This document shows, one piece after another, positions 1 to 7,008 of a stretch of DNA of 10,862 nucleotides; the stretch's first letter is position 1, and every line of letters starts with the position of its first letter. A program made the translations under genes and the position numbers. Source of the DNA: Clostridiales bacterium (GTDB lineage: Bacteria; Bacillota; Clostridia; Christensenellales; CAG-314). A model generated the notes under the pieces. That model made no database searches, was not told the DNA's origin, and worked only from the letters and a program-made list of their open reading frames with translations. The stretch is taken from assembly GCA_004558105.1 (NCBI GenBank), contig SFEB01000039.1:1-10862 (forward strand). Direction: 5' to 3'.

Positions 1-62
1 AAATACAAACAAAGAACCTTGTGTCTTGAACTATTTGTCTATTTCTTTCAAGCAAACCCGTT

Positions 63-90
63 TACCTGTCACTCGACAGGTATTTTTTTT
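63..90 (+). terminator. Rho-independent terminator of an upstream, unseen gene
   Basis: TACCTGTC (63-70) and GACAGGTA (75-82) form a perfect 8-bp stem with an ACTC loop, followed directly by eight T residues (83-90). This is a typical intrinsic terminator for a plus-strand gene lying to the left of the window. Confidence 0.85.
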
Positions 91-278
91 GCTTAAAAAC
101 AGAGTTAACCCGGAATAAACCGAAAGACAGGGCAGAAAGACAAAATATGTCGGTAAGTTTTTCGACGTTTTTGTCGTTCGGCGAAGGGTGTTATTAAAAT
201 TTCGGAAACAGGTCAGGCTCTGTATTTTAATACGCGATGAAAAAATAGTGATATTTTTTAAAAAGGTATTTCAAAAAG

Positions 279-307
279 TTGAGTTGTTTGTTAAAATAAA
301 CTATCGT
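279..307 (+). promoter_or_regulatory. Candidate sigma-A promoter for the LRR lipoprotein
   Basis: TTGAGT (279-284) is separated by 17 bp from TATCGT (302-307), which matches the -10 consensus at four of six positions. The spacer is AT-rich. It would give a leader of roughly 80 nt. The match is only moderate and other weak -10-like stretches exist nearby (for example TAAAAT at 336-341 without a -35). Confidence 0.35.
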
Positions 308-383
308 AGACAAACGATGGGCAGGAGTTTAAGTGATAAAATGAGAATTTTTTTCCGTCCGGTTTGTCATATATACGGTAAAC

Positions 384-390
384 GAGGAGG
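384..390 (+). promoter_or_regulatory. Ribosome binding site fixing the LRR protein start
   Basis: GAGGAGG lies 7 nt before the ATG at 398. The upstream in-frame starts (GTG 188, ATG 317, ATG 341) have no comparable site at proper spacing. The lipoprotein signal peptide also begins immediately after ATG 398, so this site decides the start. Confidence 0.85.
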
Positions 391-397
391 TAGTGAA

Positions 398-3300
398 ATG
401 ACTACGAGTGTGGCGAAAAAAGTAATAAGCATATTTGCCGTTGCAATGATGGTAGTTCTCGTTGCATTGGGTTGCGTCGCCTGTAATAAGGCAGACGAGG
501 GAACCGACTACGGTTTGGCTTTTCAGGCTAACGAGGATAAAAAGACCTGCAGGTTGGTAGGCGTCGGCGACTGTGAAGAAAAGGAAATCGTGATACCGTC
601 CACTTACAAAAAGATGACGGTTACGTCCATTCAGAGAAACGCGTTCAGCGGTAGTGATCTGGAAAGCGTTACGATTCCCGGTTCGGTGACGGAGATAGGG
701 GACAACGCGTTCAGAGGTTGCGAAAGTCTCGTAAAAGTCGTTTTAGAAGAAAAAGACGGAGGAGTCGGGGTAACTGTCGGCCGCACGTGTTTTGAAGATT
801 GTACTGCGTTGAAAGAGGTAATACTTTCTTCCTCGGTGACTTCCGTCGGCGAGGAGGCTTTTAACGGTTGTTATTCTTTGGAAAAACTTACCGTTGCGTT
901 CGTCGGCAGCGATAACAGAGCGGAAAACGAAAAAGCGGTTTTCGGGTACGTTTTCGGCACGACGGAATTTAAAAAATCTTCAATCGTCAAGCAATATTAT
1001 AAATCCGGTTCTTTTGTTCAATACTACCTTCCCGACAGTCTTAAAGAAGTAACCGTTCTCGGCGGCGAGTTGGGGTACGGAGCGTTTTACAATTGTTCTA
1101 AACTCACGAAAATCACCGTTGGAAAGAACGTTTCCTCTATTGATCAAAGGACGTTTTACAATTGTTCCGGATTGAAAACGGTTGAATTTGAAGAGGGTGT
1201 TACTGATATAAAGAAAGAAGCCTTCATAGGTTGCTCGTCGCTTACTGCGGTGGTTTTGCCCGACAGCCTGACTGCTCTCGGTTCGGACGCATTCAGAGGT
1301 TGCGCAAAGATTTCGCACGTAACGATAGGTTCGGGTTTGAAAAACATGGGAGAAAGTTGTTTCGAAAACTGTACCTCAATCGAGACGTTGACGATAAAAG
1401 AGGGCGCGGCCAAAATAGGAACGAAAGCGTTTTATAATTGTCCGAAAATAAAACAAGTCGTTATACCCGGCAGTGTAGAAAGCGTCGGCGCAAACTCTTT
1501 TTATCATGGCGAATCCATTCAGTCGTTGGTGATGAGTGACGGTACTACGAAAATTATGGAAGGTGCTTTTTCGGGGTGTTCAAACCTTAAAACCGCTACC
1601 TTACCGGAAACGCTTTCCACCGTCAGCAGGAACGCGTTTGCCGATTGTACGTCTTTAGAAGAAGTCAGTTTCGGCAACAAACTGACGGCAATCGGAGAAG
1701 GTGCGTTTAAAAATTGTATTTCTCTCAAAGAGTTGGTCTTGCCGGCAACCATTACAAGCCTGGGATCCAATGCGTTCGACGGTTGTGAAAGTTTATCTTA
1801 CTTCAACTACCTCGGCGACGTAAATCAATGGGTGAAAGTGAAATTCGGTTCTTATTCTTCCAACCCCGTCAATTTTACGGGAAGAATGTACGTTAACGGC
1901 GAGTTATTGACCGAGTTGGACGGACTTACCGGCGACAGCATTTCAAAATACGCTTTTTGCAACTGTCAGAGTCTGGTAAAAGTGACCCTTCCCGAACAAC
2001 TTAAAAAGGACGGTATCGGAGAAGAGGCTTTTATCGATTGTTCGAAATTGGTGGAAATAGTCAACAATTCTTCCATAGCGTTGACCGTCGGCGCACAGGA
2101 TAACGGTTACGTTGCGCGTTACGCAAGACGTATCGTTTCGGCTCAGGACGAAAGCGCGCTTTTTACCGAGGGCGATTTTATCTTTTTTGTCGAAGACGGT
2201 CAGTATTATCTGGTAAACTACACGGGTAACGACAGCGAAGTAACCTTGCCGTCGTCCTGTAAAGGAAACGAGTATGAAATTTACAGACATGCGTTTGGTT
2301 ACAACAAGAACCTTGTCAAGGTTACGCTGTCCGACGGCGTTACCGCCATCGGTGATTCTGCGTTTTATTACTGCAAAAGTCTTGTCAACGTCGAAATGGG
2401 CGACCATGTGTCGGGCATAGGCGAGTATGCGTTCAATTATTGCGTTTCTTTAAAGGCAATAACCGTCCCCGACAGCGTAAAAACCATCGGTAAATACGCT
2501 TTCAGATATTGTACGAGCCTTACCAACGTCGTTATAGGAAACGGTCTGACCGAAATGATAAAAGAACCGATTTTCTTCGGTTGCGGTTCGATAGAAGAAT
2601 TGACTTTACCGTTCTTTGGTTTTGAAGACGAAGAAATAACCAATGATTCACAACGTAACCATCTGGGGCATCTGTTTGGCGACGTTTATTTTTCCGGTGC
2701 GGAAGAAGTAAGTTACGGAGGTAGATGGGGAGGGGAATCGGTTTATTATATCCCGTCTTCTCTGATAAAGGTAACAGTTACCGAAGGCGATATAAAGTCG
2801 TACGCTTTCATGAATATCACGACTTTGCAAGAGGTTGTTATTTTAAAGGCAACGAGTATCGGCAGTTTCGCTTTTTACGGTTGCAGCGCATTGTCGAAAA
2901 TCGGTTTTTCCGACAGATTGCAAACTCTCGGCAGACAGGCTTTCGGTCGTTGCCTCAGCTTGAGTGAAGTCGTTTTGCCTGCCGGTCTTACCGCTATCCC
3001 TGCCGGTTCGTTTTACGGCTGCTCGGGTTTACTTGGCGTCGTTATACCGCAAAACGTAACTTCTATCGGCGAAGACGCGTTTGCTCGTTGCAATCACCTT
3101 ATGGTGGTTATCAATAAATCTTCTCTGAATATCGTGGCGGGTAGCGCAGATTACGGATACGTCGCACGTTACGCGGTAGTCGTAACCGACGACGAGAACG
3201 CTGCTGGTAAAACCGAAACGGACGGAGATTTCAGTTATTACGTTTTCGGCGACGTTGTCTTCCTGATGTCTTACAAAGGTAACGCAACCGAATTGGTGCT

Positions 3301-3952
3301 GGATAAGTATAAGGGCAAATCTTATATGATATATAACAATGCTTTCAGTGCCAACCTTAATCTCGTCAAGTTGACCATCAAGGACGGTGTGACGGAAATA
3401 GGTTACAGAGCTTTCAGCGAGTGTCGAAACCTGACGACGGTAACTATAGGCAGTTGCGTAAAGACAATCAGCGCCGAAGCATTCAGAGATTGCGGCAGAT
3501 TGAAAGAAATAATACTTAACGAAGGCGTAGAGTATATAGGCGATCAGGCTTTTCAGGGGCTTGCAATAACGAGCCTGATTATTCCCGACAGCATTAAAGA
3601 AATAGGCTCGTATATAGTATACAAGAGTTTTAGTCTGGAGTACGTGGTACTCGGTAAAGGAATTGAGACAATCGGAAACCAGGCTTTCGTCGTAAGGAGC
3701 AGACGTTGGGGCGATTCCAACGTTACAAGTGCGCTCACTTCTGTTTATTACAGGGACACCGTTGATAAATGGGGTACGATAACGGTAGGCGAAAGATTGT
3801 ATGCAGCCGGCGTAACTCTGTACTATTACAGCGAAACCGAAGTTGAAACCCCTGCCGAAAACACCTATTACTGGCACTATGACGGCAACGGTAATATCGT
3901 CAGATGGAATGAGCCGATAATAGAAGAAGTAGTGACTCAGGAGAATATTTAA
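398..3952 (+). CDS. BspA-like leucine-rich repeat (LRR_5) surface lipoprotein
   Basis: This 1184-residue protein is a secreted, probably lipid-anchored repeat protein of the BspA/LRR_5 family, whose members are usually adhesins or surface-binding proteins. Seen: residues 1-29 form a signal peptide (lysines at 7-8, then a hydrophobic stretch) ending in two cysteines, Cys26 and Cys29. Cys29 in VACN is the likelier lipidation site because the lipoprotein at 5300 has the same VAC arrangement. From about residue 65 nearly to the end run about 35 units of roughly 23 residues. They follow the pattern V-x-I-P-x-x-V-x-x-I-G-x-x-A-F-x-x-C-x-x-L. Insert modules of three kinds interrupt the array, two of each kind. 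The last 40 residues form a Tyr/Trp-rich cap with YWHYD. No LPxTG motif or C-terminal membrane anchor is present. It is monocistronic, between its own promoter region and a shared terminator. The ligand cannot be told from sequence. Confidence 0.9.
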   Translation: MTTSVAKKVISIFAVAMMVVLVALGCVACNKADEGTDYGLAFQANEDKKTCRLVGVGDCEEKEIVIPSTYKKMTVTSIQRNAFSGSDLESVTIPGSVTEIGDNAFRGCESLVKVVLEEKDGGVGVTVGRTCFEDCTALKEVILSSSVTSVGEEAFNGCYSLEKLTVAFVGSDNRAENEKAVFGYVFGTTEFKKSSIVKQYYKSGSFVQYYLPDSLKEVTVLGGELGYGAFYNCSKLTKITVGKNVSSIDQRTFYNCSGLKTVEFEEGVTDIKKEAFIGCSSLTAVVLPDSLTALGSDAFRGCAKISHVTIGSGLKNMGESCFENCTSIETLTIKEGAAKIGTKAFYNCPKIKQVVIPGSVESVGANSFYHGESIQSLVMSDGTTKIMEGAFSGCSNLKTATLPETLSTVSRNAFADCTSLEEVSFGNKLTAIGEGAFKNCISLKELVLPATITSLGSNAFDGCESLSYFNYLGDVNQWVKVKFGSYSSNPVNFTGRMYVNGELLTELDGLTGDSISKYAFCNCQSLVKVTLPEQLKKDGIGEEAFIDCSKLVEIVNNSSIALTVGAQDNGYVARYARRIVSAQDESALFTEGDFIFFVEDGQYYLVNYTGNDSEVTLPSSCKGNEYEIYRHAFGYNKNLVKVTLSDGVTAIGDSAFYYCKSLVNVEMGDHVSGIGEYAFNYCVSLKAITVPDSVKTIGKYAFRYCTSLTNVVIGNGLTEMIKEPIFFGCGSIEELTLPFFGFEDEEITNDSQRNHLGHLFGDVYFSGAEEVSYGGRWGGESVYYIPSSLIKVTVTEGDIKSYAFMNITTLQEVVILKATSIGSFAFYGCSALSKIGFSDRLQTLGRQAFGRCLSLSEVVLPAGLTAIPAGSFYGCSGLLGVVIPQNVTSIGEDAFARCNHLMVVINKSSLNIVAGSADYGYVARYAVVVTDDENAAGKTETDGDFSYYVFGDVVFLMSYKGNATELVLDKYKGKSYMIYNNAFSANLNLVKLTIKDGVTEIGYRAFSECRNLTTVTIGSCVKTISAEAFRDCGRLKEIILNEGVEYIGDQAFQGLAITSLIIPDSIKEIGSYIVYKSFSLEYVVLGKGIETIGNQAFVVRSRRWGDSNVTSALTSVYYRDTVDKWGTITVGERLYAAGVTLYYYSETEVETPAENTYYWHYDGNGNIVRWNEPIIEEVVTQENI
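888..1085 (+). repeat. LRR insert module A, copy 1
   Basis: Between regular 23-residue LRR units lies a longer insert. It has a VFGYVFG core, a linker with paired tyrosines (KQYY, QYYLPDSLKEVTV) and a return into the LRR consensus at GAF. The same layout recurs at about 2600-2806, so it is a discrete module inside the array. Boundaries are approximate. Confidence 0.6.
1799..1920 (+). repeat. LRR insert module C, copy 1 (Trp module)
   Basis: The insert reads YFNYLGDVNQW, then a short loop, then RMYVNGELLTEL. A shortened relative closes the protein at about 3743-3830 (VYYRDTVDKW, then VTLYYYSE). This kind of Tyr/Trp module commonly interrupts or caps BspA-type arrays. Confidence 0.5.
2057..2245 (+). 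repeat. LRR insert module B, copy 1
   Basis: The module begins NNSS, passes through GYVARYA, and continues with a GDF-x-FFV strand and YLVNYTGNDSEVTLP before rejoining the LRR array. It aligns with the copy at about 3107-3300, which has NKSS, GYVARYA, GDFSYYV and YKGNATELVL. GYVARYA is identical in both copies. Confidence 0.65.
2600..2806 (+). repeat. LRR insert module A, copy 2
   Basis: This is the second copy of the module at 888-1085. It has LGHLFGDVYF, then paired tyrosines and YYIPSSLIKVTV, ending in SYAF. The linker is glycine/tryptophan-rich here (GGRWGGES), unlike copy 1. Confidence 0.6.
3107..3300 (+). repeat. LRR insert module B, copy 2
   Basis: This is the second copy of the GYVARYA / GDF-x-YYV / Y-x-GN module, about 1.05 kb after the first. 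The two copies share motif order and length, but the linker after GYVARYA differs (acidic, TDDEN). Confidence 0.65.
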
Positions 3953-3962
3953 ATAGGGTTTA

Positions 3963-4000
3963 AAAAAAGGAAGAAAATTCTATGCTTTTCTTCCTTTTTT
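3963..4000. terminator. Bidirectional terminator between LRR gene and udk
   Basis: AAAAAAGGAAGAAAA (3963-3977) and TTTTCTTCCTTTTTT (3986-4000) are perfect reverse complements, a 15-bp stem with an 8-nt loop. The T tract serves the plus-strand LRR gene, and the A tract becomes a U tract for the minus-strand udk transcript. The stem has few GC pairs, so efficiency may be moderate. Confidence 0.8.
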
Positions 4001-4019
4001 ATTGGGGATAGGCTAAAAA

Positions 4020-4634
4020 CTATTCCGCAAGTTTGTTTTTGATATTGTTCACCACCATATCGAGCGCAACGGTATTGTGACCGCCCTCGGGTACGATTAC
4101 GTCTGCGTAACGTTTGCTCGGTTCGACGAAACGGTCGTGCATGGGTTTGACGGTGGTTAAGTATTGGTTGATTACGGATTCCATACTGCGCGCTCTTTCG
4201 TTTACGTCGCGACTGAGTCGCCTGATAAAGCGTATGTCGTCGTCCGTATCGACGAAAATTTTTACGTCGAAGAGATTGCGCAGTTGTTCGTTTTCGAAAA
4301 TAAGTATTCCTTCAACGACCACGACGCGTTTGGGCTGTTCTTTTACCCAGTTACTGCGGCGGTGAATGGTATAATCGTAAGTGGGGTGGTTGATTTCCTG
4401 TCCCGCTTTGAGTTTTATCAGGTCGGCTATCAACAGGTCGGTATCGAAGGAATCCGGGTGGTCGAAGTTTTTTGCCGCGCGTTCTTCGAAGGTCAGATTT
4501 TCGTAGTCCTTGTAATAGTAGTCATGGCTCAGGAGCAACACCTCGTCGGGCTTGAAATTTTTTATAATTTTGTGAGCGAGGGTGGTTTTTCCGCTACCCG
4601 TTCCGCCCGCAACGCCGATTATGATACTTTTCAT
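4020..4634 (-). CDS. udk: Uridine kinase
   Basis: Cytosolic pyrimidine-salvage enzyme: it transfers phosphate from ATP (or GTP) to uridine or cytidine, giving UMP or CMP. The 204-residue product matches the usual family length of about 205-215. Seen: the P-loop GGTGSGKTT at residues 10-18, the DHPDSFDTDLL stretch (DHPDAFD in the family), the YDYTIHRR motif that helps bind the nucleoside, VVVVEGILIF forming a central strand, and the Arg-rich lid region RFIRRLSRDVNERAR. The start at 4634 is supported by GAAGG upstream. The preceding membrane-protein gene ends only 12 nt earlier, and the ribosome binding site lies in that gap, so the two are co-transcribed. The stop lies just before the shared terminator at 3963-4000. 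All core motifs look intact. Confidence 0.96.
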   Translation of the reverse strand: MKSIIIGVAGGTGSGKTTLAHKIIKNFKPDEVLLLSHDYYYKDYENLTFEERAAKNFDHPDSFDTDLLIADLIKLKAGQEINHPTYDYTIHRRSNWVKEQPKRVVVVEGILIFENEQLRNLFDVKIFVDTDDDIRFIRRLSRDVNERARSMESVINQYLTTVKPMHDRFVEPSKRYADVIVPEGGHNTVALDMVVNNIKNKLAE

Positions 4635-4646
4635 ATTTAGCCTTCG

Positions 4647-5093
4647 TTAAAATTTGTCGGTAATGGGCTGTTCGATATACTCTTTTTTGGGAATAAACGC
4701 CAGAACGGGAGGGACGACCGAAGCGAGAGCGGCGATTATTAAAACGATAACCGATCCCACTTTGACGGGCGATTCCGCCGTTGCGTAAATAAAGTTTGAA
4801 ATAATAATCGAAACAGCCAGAACGACGTCGGCAAGGGCCGATACCGACATAATGATTCCGCCGACCTTTTTGTTCCGCAAACAAACGATTGCTCCGGCGA
4901 TGCCTATTACGCTCGTGGCAATGCAAACGCCGCTGAAAGCGTGAACGAAGTCGGTTAACGGGGTTGTTGCTCCGCCAAATCCGATTGCCAATCCGATAAT
5001 AACGGAAAACAAGACGAACAGTAAAGTGCAGGCAAGACCGATACAAATATTGATTATCAGTCCGCTGACGAAAGCGGGGATACTACGTTTCAT
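4647..5093 (-). CDS. Small four-helix membrane protein of unknown function
   Basis: This is a 148-residue protein with four predicted membrane segments, at about residues 7-39, 55-72, 76-103 and 110-134. A short charged turn (RNKK, 73-76) lies between the second and third, and a polar tail (PKKEYIEQPITDKF) follows the last. The arrangement, with KKVGGIIM after helix 2 and a final helix ending in FIPKKE, loosely recalls DUF4064-type membrane proteins, but I do not assign it firmly. There is no catalytic motif. The start is supported by AGGAGA 7 nt upstream. It is the first gene of a two-gene unit with udk and has its own strong promoter. No link to nucleoside uptake can be shown; it is too small for a known nucleoside transporter. 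Confidence 0.8.
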   Translation of the reverse strand: MKRSIPAFVSGLIINICIGLACTLLFVLFSVIIGLAIGFGGATTPLTDFVHAFSGVCIATSVIGIAGAIVCLRNKKVGGIIMSVSALADVVLAVSIIISNFIYATAESPVKVGSVIVLIIAALASVVPPVLAFIPKKEYIEQPITDKF

Positions 5094-5108
5094 AAAAACT
5101 CTCCTTTT

Positions 5109-5130
5109 CGTCGTTTGAATCCCAACGACG
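5109..5130 (-). promoter_or_regulatory. Hairpin at the 5' end of the membrane protein-udk mRNA
   Basis: CGTCGTT (5109-5115) and AACGACG (5124-5130) form a perfect 7-bp stem with an 8-nt loop. If transcription starts about 7 nt after the -10 box, the stem begins within about five bases of the mRNA end and stops just before the ribosome binding site. It could protect the 5' end or tune translation. No U tract follows, so it is not a terminator. Confidence 0.45.
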
Positions 5131-5140
5131 ATTATTTATT

Positions 5141-5169
5141 ATTTTAGCAGTTAGGTAAAAATATGTCAA
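5141..5169 (-). promoter_or_regulatory. Sigma-A promoter for the membrane protein-udk unit
   Basis: Read on the minus strand, a perfect TTGACA (5169-5164) is followed after 17 bp by TAAAAT (5146-5141), which matches the -10 consensus at five of six positions. This is the best-scoring promoter by eye in the window and gives a leader of about 40 nt. Confidence 0.75.
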
Positions 5170-5229
5170 TGCAAATCCAAAAAGAATGATACAAAACGGT
5201 TATTTTTTCTCTTTTTTTTCGTATTTGTA

Positions 5230-5258
5230 TTGCCAAATATGTAAGAAAATGCTATTAT
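5230..5258 (+). promoter_or_regulatory. Sigma-A promoter for the FN3-like lipoprotein
   Basis: TTGCCA (5230-5235) is followed after 17 bp by TATTAT (5253-5258). A T-rich tract at 5202-5219 lies just upstream, where an UP element would sit. It diverges from the minus-strand promoter at 5141-5169, with about 60 bp between the two -35 boxes. Confidence 0.65.
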
Positions 5259-5299
5259 AAAATATAAAATTGTAATTAATTATGTTTTGGAGGTAAACG

Positions 5300-6982
5300 A
5301 TGGACAGGACGAACAAAAGTTTTTCAAGACTACTGGTATTGTTGTTGGTTTTGCTTGCCACGGTTTGTATTTTCGTTGCGTGCGATAATTCGCAGGAAAT
5401 TCCCGCCGACGGAAATCAAGGCGAAAACGATAAAACTGCCGTCGTTCTGAGCGCTCCCAATCCTACGGTGGATGAAAACGGTACGGTTACGTGGAACGGC
5501 GTTCCTTACGCCGTCGGATACGTCTGCCAGAGCTCGGAAGGTAAAGAGTATTATTACGGTTCGGAAGAAAGACGTTTTGAACTCGCGACAGGCGGTACGT
5601 TGAGAGTAAAGGCAATAGGCGACGGTGAGAATTATCTGGACAGTCCGTTTGCTTCGATAAGTTATTACGTGGCGACGGAAACGGATAAAACGTCGGCAAA
5701 AAAACTTGACGCACCCGTATTGAGCGTTGACGAAAACGGGTTGGTCACATGGGAGTCGGTAGAAAACGCCACTGGATACAAATACCGTATAGACGCAGGC
5801 AAAAACGAGACGGTATTGTCGGCAGACGCCACCTCGTTACAGCTTCGCAAGAGTCTGACTTTGTTTTTGAAGGCGACGGGTGACGAAGTGGCGTATTTTG
5901 ACAGCGACTACGCCGTGCTCGTATACACACAGGGCGAGGGCGGAGAAGAGGAGGTCGAAGACGGCAGAGAAAGCGCAAAAGTCATTACTCAGGCGTTGAT
6001 AGAATTTTTATACGACGTGGACAAGGAGCAACGTTCCGCATTGGTTAACGTCATTGTCGGGAACGGAACGGTAGACGATTTCGTCACCGTGTTCGGCAAG
6101 GACGGTCTGGTTTGCGACGCTATCGACATGTTGTCGAAAGAGGTGGGCGGAGCGACGATGATTGATTTTATCGTCAAAACGGTCAACGCGTTGACGGAAA
6201 ACCAATACGAGACGGAACTTGCTGCCGTCGTGGATTTGTACGATAAAGTTATTTCAAAAGTAATCACCGACGCCGACGTGGCAAATTTATTGAAAGCGTT
6301 TTGCGCACCCGTTGACGAAAAATTCGTTACCGACGTTGCCGATTTCGGTAAAAAGGTCAACGGCGGCGAGGAACTTGCCGAAAACTTTACTTTTATTTTC
6401 GTAGATTATCTGTTGGAGGTGACAGGTGACAAATATACCCCGTCTGCCTTAAAGACAAGTCTTTCGACAAAGTTGAAGAATCTCGATTATCAGACCAAAC
6501 TGGATATAGTCAAGTACTTTATCGATATCGTGGGCGAGGACGTGATAATGGAAGCGATTAAAGGCAGCACGTCGGGTACGTTGCCGGGCGGAAACTGGGG
6601 AAGTTTCGACGACCTGATATCGTCTCTGTCTTCCAATCCGATTTTAATGAAATATCTGGAACCCATGATAGACAGTGCTATTGAAAGTGCCGTTGATTAT
6701 ATTATTGACCAAATCTATACGGACGTATACGCAAAACTCGTTGAGATTTCCAAGCTTGACCGCATACCCGTTACCTCGGGAGACGGGGAAGGAGAATACG
6801 ACTACACCGCTACGGACGAGTACAAGGCGCTGGACAAAGCGCTTAAAGAACTTGCAACGTTGTTGGGATTGGGAGAAACGGCAGTTGACGAGGCGACGGG
6901 AGAAGAACAATTTACGCCTGCCGACCTGATGGCGGTGTTTAAGGCGCTCGGCAACTTGGTTGCGGATTACGTGAAAGAGTAA
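5300..6982 (+). CDS. Lipoprotein with two FN3-like repeats and unknown helical domain
   Basis: This is a 560-residue exported protein of unknown function. Residues 1-28 are a lipoprotein signal peptide: Arg/Lys at the start, a leucine-rich core, then FVAC with Cys28 as the likely lipidated residue and Asp29 after it. Two beta-sandwich-like repeats follow, at about 49-124 and 136-210. Both have the pattern L-x-A-P-x-x-x-V-D-E-N-G-x-V-T-W early, A-x-GY in the middle, and K-A-x-G-D-x-x-x-Y-x-D-S late, as in fibronectin-III-like modules of clostridial surface proteins. After an acidic linker (EGGEEEVEDGRE, 213-224), residues 225-560 look mainly alpha-helical and acidic, with no motif I recognise. 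GGAGG 6 nt before the ATG supports the start. The DUF2284 gene begins 26 bp downstream and may be co-transcribed. It could be a surface-binding or envelope scaffold protein, but that is a guess. Confidence 0.85.
   Translation: MDRTNKSFSRLLVLLLVLLATVCIFVACDNSQEIPADGNQGENDKTAVVLSAPNPTVDENGTVTWNGVPYAVGYVCQSSEGKEYYYGSEERRFELATGGTLRVKAIGDGENYLDSPFASISYYVATETDKTSAKKLDAPVLSVDENGLVTWESVENATGYKYRIDAGKNETVLSADATSLQLRKSLTLFLKATGDEVAYFDSDYAVLVYTQGEGGEEEVEDGRESAKVITQALIEFLYDVDKEQRSALVNVIVGNGTVDDFVTVFGKDGLVCDAIDMLSKEVGGATMIDFIVKTVNALTENQYETELAAVVDLYDKVISKVITDADVANLLKAFCAPVDEKFVTDVADFGKKVNGGEELAENFTFIFVDYLLEVTGDKYTPSALKTSLSTKLKNLDYQTKLDIVKYFIDIVGEDVIMEAIKGSTSGTLPGGNWGSFDDLISSLSSNPILMKYLEPMIDSAIESAVDYIIDQIYTDVYAKLVEISKLDRIPVTSGDGEGEYDYTATDEYKALDKALKELATLLGLGETAVDEATGEEQFTPADLMAVFKALGNLVADYVKE
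5444..5671 (+). repeat. FN3-like repeat 1 of the lipoprotein
   Basis: This encodes residues 49-124. VDENGTVTW, VGY and VKAIGDGENYLDS are shared in order and spacing with the repeat at 5705-5929. At DNA level the copies have diverged, so duplication is not recent. Confidence 0.7.
5705..5929 (+). repeat. FN3-like repeat 2 of the lipoprotein
   Basis: This encodes residues 136-210, with VDENGLVTW, TGYKYRI and LKATGDEVAYFDS. It is nearly the same length as repeat 1 (75 against 76 residues). Confidence 0.7.
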
Positions 6983-7008
6983 AAAGGTCGGATTTTTCAG
7001 GAGTTTTT

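Larger units (their letters stand above)
1..397. other. Non-coding region upstream of the LRR lipoprotein
   Basis: No convincing gene lies here. The first 60 bases are probably the 3' end of a transcript from outside the window, because a terminator follows at 63-90. The frame of the LRR gene stays open upstream to a GTG at 188, but that stretch has no ribosome binding site and encodes a lysine/arginine-rich, unstructured sequence, so I treat it as untranslated leader. A candidate promoter sits at 279-307. I see no riboswitch-like or tRNA-like fold. Confidence 0.6.

Noticed and set aside
150..186. Possible hairpin (CGAC...GTCG, TTCG...CGAA) in the leader of the LRR gene
   Set aside because: The stems are short and interrupted, with no T run on either strand, so neither a terminator nor a riboswitch can be supported.
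188..397. N-terminal extension of the LRR protein from GTG 188
   Set aside because: It would bury the lipoprotein signal peptide 70 residues inside the protein and has no ribosome binding site, whereas ATG 398 has GAGGAGG at 7 nt.
1082..1445. Recurrent short DNA strings such as GCGTTTTACAATTGT
   Set aside because: They encode the same LRR consensus (AFYNC) in successive units and are explained by the protein repeat, not by a CRISPR array or mobile element.
3029..3877. Long open frame (282 codons) antisense to the LRR gene
   Set aside because: It overlaps a clearly coding repeat array, has no ribosome binding site or recognisable domain, and its openness follows from the codon bias of the sense strand.
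4164..4640. 158-codon open frame antisense to udk
   Set aside because: It lies fully opposite an intact uridine kinase gene, and the translation shows no motif.
4594..5046. Second minus-strand frame of 150 codons overlapping the membrane protein
   Set aside because: It is Arg-rich with no hydrophobic pattern, while the frame at 4647-5093 has four membrane helices, a ribosome binding site and a promoter.
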